A DNA stretch of 11,566 nucleotides from Desulfobacterales bacterium. Lineage in GTDB: Bacteria; Desulfobacterota; Desulfobacteria; Desulfobacterales; C00003060. A model generated the notes under the pieces. It had not been told where the DNA came from, searched no databases, and saw only the letters and a list, made by a program, of their open reading frames with translations. The position numbers and the translations under genes were made by a program. Of the stretch, positions 7,110 to 11,566 are shown in pieces. The stretch spans positions 1 through 11,566 of the forward strand of contig JAUWMM010000022.1 of assembly GCA_030613145.1 (NCBI GenBank), read 5' to 3'. Every line of letters begins with the position of its first letter. Positions within the stretch are counted from its first letter, which is position 1.

Positions 7110-7165
7110 GAAGCCTCCAAGCCCTCGCTTTGCAAGTATTGGACGTTCCCACTGTTTCCCTTCAC

Positions 7166-7369
7166 TTAAGCATTTCCCTCACGTCCGTCATCGCAGGGGT
7201 CATCTTCATTCTTTGCCCTTGCGTGCTCGGCACTGGGTGCGGTAGTACAAAAGGATAGATCAACAACTTTTAAAGGTTCTCCGCAACAATCGGAAGATTC
7301 TGGTTTCCCACCTTTAGCTTCCACTGTTTTTCCACATTTTATGCATTGATATGCCTGCTCTTTGCTCAT
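7166..7369 (-). CDS. Desulforedoxin-like protein with acidic tail (67 aa)
   Basis: The protein begins at the ATG at 7369 (MSKEQAYQCIKCG), next to a purine-rich AAAGGGGGG. An in-frame ATG at 7426 would add 19 unlikely residues. Cysteines at 9, 12, 28 and 29 followed by Gly30 reproduce the spacing of the 36-residue desulforedoxin domain (CxxCG, then CCG), which binds one Fe (or Zn) in a rubredoxin-like Fe(Cys)4 site. Desulforedoxin occurs alone or as the N-terminal part of desulfoferrodoxin (superoxide reductase); the latter's catalytic domain is absent here. Residues 35-67 form an extra tail with two more cysteines and an acidic stretch (KNEDDPCDDGREG). A role in electron transfer or metal binding is inferred. 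A simple zinc ribbon is the alternative. Confidence 0.8.
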   Translation of the reverse strand: MSKEQAYQCIKCGKTVEAKGGKPESSDCCGEPLKVVDLSFCTTAPSAEHARAKNEDDPCDDGREGNA

Positions 7370-7457
7370 ATGCCCCCCTTTTTTTGTGTGATTTCCTGCG
7401 ACCTTAGCGCCTGTCAATTGAGACAATTCTGTTTCACCCTTGTGTCAACGGACTCTC

Positions 7458-7489
7458 CTGTTAAATATGTATATTAACATATTTAACAG
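7458..7489. promoter_or_regulatory. 13-bp perfect inverted repeat, candidate operator
   Basis: CTGTTAAATATGT (7458-7470) and ACATATTTAACAG (7477-7489) are exact reverse complements around the centre ATATTA. It lies 89 bases upstream of the desulforedoxin-like start. On the minus strand the centre reads TAATAT, a fair -10 box, with TTTTCA 18 bases further upstream. A repressor bound here would therefore cover the promoter. It is not terminator-like, since it is AT-rich with no T run after it on either strand. Two TTGACA hexamers occur downstream on the minus strand (7448-7443, 7417-7412) but without good -10 boxes. Confidence 0.6.
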
Positions 7490-7573
7490 CTTCTTGAAAA
7501 GGCACTTTCAACCTCAAAGAAGTATAGAGACGTTGTGCCACAACCGGCCCGACAAACCCCTTAGGGCGAGCCC

Positions 7574-8290
7574 TTAGTCTCCTGAAATTTTATTACTGAT
7601 CTCTTCCCAGTCTTTCACATTCTCTGCATACTCTGATGCCTCAAAGCTGAAGGCAAGGGGCTTATATTCTTTTGCAGATTCGATGACCTTCGGGCCTCCA
7701 ATGATGGCCTCTATCCTCAAATCCTTCTCAGCTATCTCATCAAATATTGCTCCTTGTCTCCAGGAAACAACAGGTAATTTCTGGAATCCATTTTTTTCTA
7801 TCCATACTTTAACGGCTCTCAAACCGACAACGCTTGTTTGAAGGTACACAATTGAAAACATTTTTTGGATCTCTGTTATGGCCTTCTGGCTCCCATGCTT
7901 TGGCTCCCATGAAAATAGTCCTTCTAACAGGCTACCCTCAACATCAACAAAGACAATGCTTGCCCCTCTTTTTAGAGAAAGGAGTAGTCCGGTATCTTCG
8001 TCCTTATCTGATCTTACGCTTATTTGACACAGACCCGTTTTTATTGAGGTAAACCGTTTAAACGCGACTCCGTCGCCGCCCGAAAGGGTCTTACCAATAG
8101 ACTGCCCATCAACAAAGAACTCAACAAGTTCACCACCTTTTCTAAAAAGTTTTCCACTTGTCTCAGCCCTGAGCATGACCTTCTGGCCTTCTATTACAAC
8201 CGTGTCATAGACTGTGACACGTGATAGTGCACTGGCTGGAAATACACAGGACAAAATGGCAAGGCAGATAAAGACCGCAAGGACCCTCAT
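7574..8290 (-). CDS. Secreted HAD-like protein with N-terminal Ig-like region
   Basis: A 238-residue protein with a clear signal peptide (residues 1-22: short basic start, hydrophobic core, PASA-LS cleavage region). Residues 23-107 look like a beta-rich Ig-type domain (VIEGQKVMLRAETSGKL, FVDGQSIGKTL). Residues 110-232 resemble a HAD/LNS2-type fold: motif I is VFVDVEGSLLEG, with Asp116 kept but the second Asp replaced by Glu118; motif II is YLQTS (Thr152/Ser153); and a Lys lies in AKEYKPLAFSF. Phosphatase activity is therefore uncertain. It would act in the periplasm or outside the cell. It is the last gene of the kinase operon, 19 bases after the kinase stop, with a weak GGGAAAGAG ribosome binding site. 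No named gene recognised. Confidence 0.82.
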   Translation of the reverse strand: MRVLAVFICLAILSCVFPASALSRVTVYDTVVIEGQKVMLRAETSGKLFRKGGELVEFFVDGQSIGKTLSGGDGVAFKRFTSIKTGLCQISVRSDKDEDTGLLLSLKRGASIVFVDVEGSLLEGLFSWEPKHGSQKAITEIQKMFSIVYLQTSVVGLRAVKVWIEKNGFQKLPVVSWRQGAIFDEIAEKDLRIEAIIGGPKVIESAKEYKPLAFSFEASEYAENVKDWEEISNKISGD

Positions 8291-8310
8291 TTATACTCTT
8301 TCCCTTTCAT
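8287..8310 (-). other. Seven-codon mini-ORF bridging kinase and HAD-like genes
   Basis: The kinase stop forms TAATG, so an ATG overlaps it (8310-8308). The frame reads MKGKEYK and its TGA (8289-8287) overlaps the ATG of the HAD-like gene as ATGA. Such a double overlap could pass ribosomes from the kinase to the next gene by re-initiation. It may equally be chance. Confidence 0.35.
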
Positions 8311-9662
8311 TATATTTCAGATGAGACCGCCCTAACAAAGTAGTAACATGAAAAATCTTGCCAGGACACATACCCCAAGTGAAGGCTTAAATACCACGCT
8401 GCCACAAAAGAGCGGCGGTCCGAGCTCCACAGCCATAGCTTGTCCTGATCAAAGAGCGGCTCAATGCAAAGATCAACTGCCCGGGGCACCTCTGTGAGCA
8501 ACGACATGAGCTCATCTATCGTGGGGAGCCTCCAGTCGGCACGCCCGGCAAAGCGGTCCTTGTTCAATTGTTCTATATATTCATGGGCCTCGTACCAGCT
8601 TATGGGATGGTCCGAGCCCGCCTGCTGCCAGACCAATCGAGTTGACCTGTCTGTGATAGTGCCATCCGGGTTTTGCTGATAATCATTAGCCAAATAGTTT
8701 ATTGGACGCCACTTCTTGTCCAGTCCAAACACCTTTCGTGCCTTACCGGGGGCCACCTTGACCGCTTGGGCTCGAAGCTTCTTTTTTGACCGCAGTCTTT
8801 TTGGCGCAAGCACCCGGGGCATCCGGCAAACCCTTTCTTTTTTCTCTTCCCAGGCTGAACTCAACTCATCAAGGGAGCCAAGCATCTCCTTTGCGCCGGC
8901 AAACCGCTTCTCTCTATCCGTGGCTATGGCCTTGTCTATAAAGACATCCCAGTTAGGGTCCAGGTCTGGGTTCACCTGGCTGAGTCTTTTAAATGGTTCT
9001 ATGGGAAGGGTGCCCGTGAGCATGCGGTAAAGCATAACGGCTACGGGGTAGATGTCTGCCCTGGCATCGACCTGGTCTGGGTCTTCCTCTTGTTCGGGTG
9101 CTGCATAATATGGTGACCCGACCTTAAGGTTCGGTGGGCCTTGAAAGGTTTCCCCTCGGAGCTTGGACAGACCGAAATCACTAATCTTTACCCTGTCTTC
9201 ATCAGTAATCAAGATATTGTAGGGCTTAATATCCCGGTGGATAATGTGGGTTTCGTGGAGGCGTGAAAGTCCCACTAAGATTTGACGCGTGTAGTAAATT
9301 GCCTTATCAACCGATAGGCAGCGTGATGGCTCCTCCACGCGGTAAGTCTCCCCGATCATGAGGCCCAGGTTGTTGCAATAGTATTCCATCACAAAGAAGC
9401 TGAGGTCATCGGAGTCCTGATAGTCCCAGACAGACACAATGTGAGGATGTCGCAAACTCGCCATAGTCACTGCCTCTATGACAAAGAGTCTTTTGATTTC
9501 CTCTTTTCCGAGCAGATCAACAAGGTTTGGGTGCGGCGACAGGAGTTTCAATGCCGCAATCTTGCCAATGACAGGTATCCGAACCTTGTAGACCTTTGCC
9601 ATGCCGCCTTTGCCGAGAAGGCCGCAAATCTCATACCTGCCTATTCTTTTCATATCAGACAT
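8310..9662 (-). CDS. Cytoplasmic Ser/Thr protein kinase fused to DUF1566 domain
   Basis: A 450-residue Hanks-type kinase. Visible motifs: glycine loop GKGGMAKVY (17-25), Lys39 (ALKLL), helix-C Glu63 (FVIEAV), hinge VMEYY, catalytic loop HRDIKPYN (142-149, Asp144), DFG (162-164) and APE (188-190). All catalytic residues are present, so it should be active. The usual DVYSLG motif is DIYPVA. Residues 280-330 are a very basic linker (KRLRSKKKLRAQAVKV). Residues 331-448 form a DUF1566 (Lcl C-terminal) domain, marked by DGTITDRSTRLVWQQ, the hallmark ADWRLPTIDELMSLL, and WSSD...YYFVRAV. There is no membrane segment or signal peptide, so both parts lie in the cytoplasm; in many proteins DUF1566 is extracellular. 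The phosphoesterase gene ends 15 bases upstream. DUF1566 probably binds a ligand or partner; targets are unknown. Confidence 0.93.
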   Translation of the reverse strand: MSDMKRIGRYEICGLLGKGGMAKVYKVRIPVIGKIAALKLLSPHPNLVDLLGKEEIKRLFVIEAVTMASLRHPHIVSVWDYQDSDDLSFFVMEYYCNNLGLMIGETYRVEEPSRCLSVDKAIYYTRQILVGLSRLHETHIIHRDIKPYNILITDEDRVKISDFGLSKLRGETFQGPPNLKVGSPYYAAPEQEEDPDQVDARADIYPVAVMLYRMLTGTLPIEPFKRLSQVNPDLDPNWDVFIDKAIATDREKRFAGAKEMLGSLDELSSAWEEKKERVCRMPRVLAPKRLRSKKKLRAQAVKVAPGKARKVFGLDKKWRPINYLANDYQQNPDGTITDRSTRLVWQQAGSDHPISWYEAHEYIEQLNKDRFAGRADWRLPTIDELMSLLTEVPRAVDLCIEPLFDQDKLWLWSSDRRSFVAAWYLSLHLGYVSWQDFSCYYFVRAVSSEI

Positions 9663-9677
9663 CGGTTGCCTAATAAC

Positions 9678-10403
9678 TCACCAGAGACGTTGGGCATTAT
9701 ACTCCGGGAACCCAAGCTCAAGGATCCTGGATGCGGTCTTGGCAATATCGTAAGCAAGACATCTCACATCAACGTGACGCGATGTGGTGTCCCAGATTAC
9801 GTACTTGGCTCTGTTGTCGCCATCCCTTGGCTGACCAACGCTTCCCGCGTTTATGATGTAGTGATGTTTTGTTTGCAGGGGGAAAAGACCCTCAGACAAT
9901 CGGCTGCGAGTAATCTCTTTGCCGTCAAATTGAATGACTTCCAGGACATGAGTATGGCCCACAAAAGAAATTCTTTCCTTAATGGAACGAAAGATTTGTT
10001 CTAGGCCGGTCCTTGACACTTCAAACAAATACTTAGTGACAGAATCCGGAGGGCACCCGTGTACACACAGGCTTTCGTGAAAGACCAAAGATGTCTTTAA
10101 GCTCTTTATGTATTCCAGGGTGTCTTGCGATATGAACTTTTGGGTCAGAAGGAGTGATCTGCGGGCCGTGGGATTCATCCTGTCCACATACATAGGATCT
10201 ACGATGGCCAGTTCGTGATTACCCATAACAGATGGAATGTTTCGTTTTCGAATCAGATTAACGACCCCCTCAGGTTCAGGTCCGTACCCTATATTATCCC
10301 CTAGACAAACCACACTGTCTACACCTGACTGATCGATATCTGCCAGAACCTGCTTCAAGGCCTCAAGGTTACCGTGGATATCTGAAACAACTGCTATTCT
10401 CAT
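9678..10403 (-). CDS. Calcineurin-like metallophosphoesterase
   Basis: A 241-residue two-metal phosphoesterase, complete from MRIAVVSDIHGN to the end. The metal ligands are in order: Asp8 and His10 (SDIHGN), Asp36 (GDNIGYGPEP), Asn62/His63 (MGNHE), His115 (VHG) and His150/His152 (GHTH). The closing NAGSVGQPRDGDNRA signature is typical of the MJ0912-like branch of COG0639, which contains phosphodiesterases and enzymes often annotated as protein phosphatases. Its place between DUF2156 and the kinase suggests it opposes or tunes the kinase, or degrades a nucleotide signal; this is inference. Spacing is 30 bases from the upstream gene and 15 to the kinase. Confidence 0.92.
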   Translation of the reverse strand: MRIAVVSDIHGNLEALKQVLADIDQSGVDSVVCLGDNIGYGPEPEGVVNLIRKRNIPSVMGNHELAIVDPMYVDRMNPTARRSLLLTQKFISQDTLEYIKSLKTSLVFHESLCVHGCPPDSVTKYLFEVSRTGLEQIFRSIKERISFVGHTHVLEVIQFDGKEITRSRLSEGLFPLQTKHHYIINAGSVGQPRDGDNRAKYVIWDTTSRHVDVRCLAYDIAKTASRILELGFPEYNAQRLW

Positions 10404-10433
10404 TAGATTGCTAAAACCTCAATTGAGTCAAAC

Positions 10434-11378
10434 TCACACCTTTAACACGTCATCCTTGTCACACCGGTGAGGCTCAACAACTTGGATCATGTCGGAACTA
10501 GCAAAAGGAAACCATGCGTTGAATTTATGAACCATATGGTTAGGGTAATAACTCTCTTTTGCCTGCCGCAGACCCTGAATACCCAGGTCTTGCTCCCGGT
10601 TAACAAACTCGAATTCGCTCAGAGCGAACTTGGCAAGCCACTGATTGACAAGCTGGCTGAGACCGCGGAATTCGGGCATCGCCTTTTCAAAGTGACACAC
10701 GGCAGTGCCGGGGCTCAGTTCCTCAACAATGGAATAGGCCTGGATGATCCCATCAATTCGGATCGCGCCGCCGATCAGCCTCAGGTCTTGATAGTGGGAG
10801 AAAGTCTCCCGAATAGCAATATACTCATCGCACAGACCAGGGTTGCGCCCACACTCTTTTGCCTTGCACCATCGGTCCTGCATCTCAGAGCATTCATCAA
10901 TTAGCTCCGGTATGATGGGCTCATACTCGCAAGGATAGGCTGAAAGACACTGCTTTACAAGATTCCGTTTCTTGTGAAGGCGGTGACCGGAAAGTTCGGC
11001 CAAATCGGTTGTGCGGTATACGTAGTCCGCATTGTCCCTGTCAGCCTCCACGTGAAGGCCTGCTTCGCGCAAGGGATCGGCAGCCTGTCCGCCAATGCGT
11101 ACAAAGCCTGCCACCTGCACGTCGAGGGAGCTTGCAACGGCCAATGGCGAGGTTTCACCCACAGGTTGGCCGAAGACTACTTTCTGCTTGGCACCATCCT
11201 TGGCTGGGTTGACTACAAAGACGATTGAATCGTCAATTTCCGCAAAACAGATAGGCCTAGAATTGCGCCATACAAAAAGATTGCTGAAGGTCAGTTCAGA
11301 AATCTCCGGAGGATACCTCTGCAGAAAAGCTTCTATGGTAGGTAGGTCGCTAAGTTCAAGGGAACGAATAGTCGACAT
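10434..11378 (-). CDS. DUF2156 (LPG synthase C-terminal-like) GNAT-fold protein
   Basis: A 314-residue cytoplasmic protein of the DUF2156 family, related to the C-terminal half of phosphatidylglycerol lysyltransferase (MprF), with a double GNAT fold. Diagnostic segments are ISELTFSNLFVWRN (26-39), YVYRTTDLAELSGHRLHKKRN (119-139) and FVNREQDLGIQGLRQAKESYYP (258-279). MprF moves an aminoacyl group from tRNA to lipid; this protein has no membrane flippase domain, so its acceptor is unknown. The ATG at 11378 has AAGGAG eight bases upstream. It is the first gene of the probable four-gene operon. The region upstream contains palindromic DNA and no convincing promoter. Confidence 0.88.
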   Translation of the reverse strand: MSTIRSLELSDLPTIEAFLQRYPPEISELTFSNLFVWRNSRPICFAEIDDSIVFVVNPAKDGAKQKVVFGQPVGETSPLAVASSLDVQVAGFVRIGGQAADPLREAGLHVEADRDNADYVYRTTDLAELSGHRLHKKRNLVKQCLSAYPCEYEPIIPELIDECSEMQDRWCKAKECGRNPGLCDEYIAIRETFSHYQDLRLIGGAIRIDGIIQAYSIVEELSPGTAVCHFEKAMPEFRGLSQLVNQWLAKFALSEFEFVNREQDLGIQGLRQAKESYYPNHMVHKFNAWFPFASSDMIQVVEPHRCDKDDVLKV

Positions 11379-11418
11379 TGGCCTGGCTCCTTAGCATACC
11401 AAGCTTTGCTTTGCTATA

Positions 11419-11459
11419 CACGACGACATAAATAGTTGCGCATTGAACGCGTCGTTGTG
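11419..11459. repeat. Imperfect hairpin upstream of the DUF2156 operon
   Basis: CACGACGAC (11419-11427) pairs with GTCGTTGTG (11451-11459) with one G-T pair across a 23-base loop. It sits 41 bases upstream of the first operon start and could be an operator or a 5' leader structure. Confidence 0.4.
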
Positions 11460-11470
11460 CTCGTTCCTTT

Positions 11471-11548
11471 CGTAGGGGCGTGGTTTATCCCCGCCCGAGA
11501 AACCGGATCTATGCAGCCATGCGGGCGGGCATGAAGCCCGCCCCTACG
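11471..11548. repeat. GTAGGGGCG-type palindromic dispersed repeat
   Basis: A 78-base element bounded by CGTAGGGGCG (11471-11480) and its exact complement CGCCCCTACG (11539-11548). Inside are CCCGCCCG/CGGGCGGG (11490-11497/11522-11529) and an alternative hairpin GGCGGGC-ATGAA-GCCCGCC (11524-11542). Elements ending in GTAGGGGCGG are frequent dispersed repeats in many environmental bacteria (recalled knowledge). No coding capacity is visible. Confidence 0.65.
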
Positions 11549-11566
11549 TCTCCGATTCTCTCCTGT

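Noticed and set aside
7412..7448. Two TTGACA hexamers as -35 boxes for the desulforedoxin-like gene
   Set aside because: No acceptable -10 sequence at 16-18 bases from either; the palindrome-centred candidate fits better.
9441..10004. 187-codon plus-strand frame across the kinase and phosphoesterase genes
   Set aside because: Antisense to two genes with intact catalytic motifs.
10467..10904. 145-codon plus-strand frame in the DUF2156 gene
   Set aside because: Shadow of a well-supported minus-strand gene.

Overview
The window looks like a piece of a Desulfobacterota (sulfate-reducer type, former Deltaproteobacteria) chromosome of intermediate GC. This is an inference. It rests on a desulforedoxin-type metal-binding protein, a DUF2156 protein, an lnt-prfB pair, and interspersed palindromic repeats of a kind common in that phylum. 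No rRNA, tRNA, CRISPR array, transposase or phage gene was seen.

Plus-strand half (about 324-4917). Apolipoprotein N-acyltransferase (lnt) is followed by peptide release factor 2 (prfB). prfB is intact only if read through a classical programmed +1 frameshift at codon 24, so the open frame visible from position 2259 is just its distal part. Next come a stand-alone CheY-like receiver and a RimK-like ATP-grasp protein, 20 bases apart. The last gene encodes a lysine/alanine-rich, histone-H1-like protein with a C-terminal winged helix. The first 323 bases hold hairpins but no gene I can support.

Minus-strand half (11378 down to 5070). Four closely spaced genes form a likely operon, in transcription order: DUF2156 GNAT-like protein, calcineurin-like phosphoesterase, a cytoplasmic Ser/Thr kinase fused to a DUF1566 domain, and a secreted HAD-like protein. 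About 200 bases further on is a small desulforedoxin-like protein, preceded by a perfect 13-bp inverted repeat that may be an operator. It is followed by a 51-residue single-span membrane protein, too short for most gene callers. A composite palindromic repeat (6580-6858) separates these from 6-phosphogluconolactonase (pgl) and a nitroreductase, which run as a pair and converge on the histone-like gene.

How the genes relate: lnt and prfB are housekeeping (lipoprotein maturation, translation termination). pgl supplies the oxidative pentose phosphate pathway. The kinase operon pairs a protein kinase with a phosphoesterase and an exported HAD-like protein and may be a signalling module, but its substrates are unknown. 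The redox genes (desulforedoxin-like, nitroreductase) fit an anaerobe. The most unusual items are the kinase-DUF1566 operon, the solitary desulforedoxin domain with an acidic Cys-containing tail plus its palindrome and small membrane neighbour, and the receiver/ATP-grasp pair.
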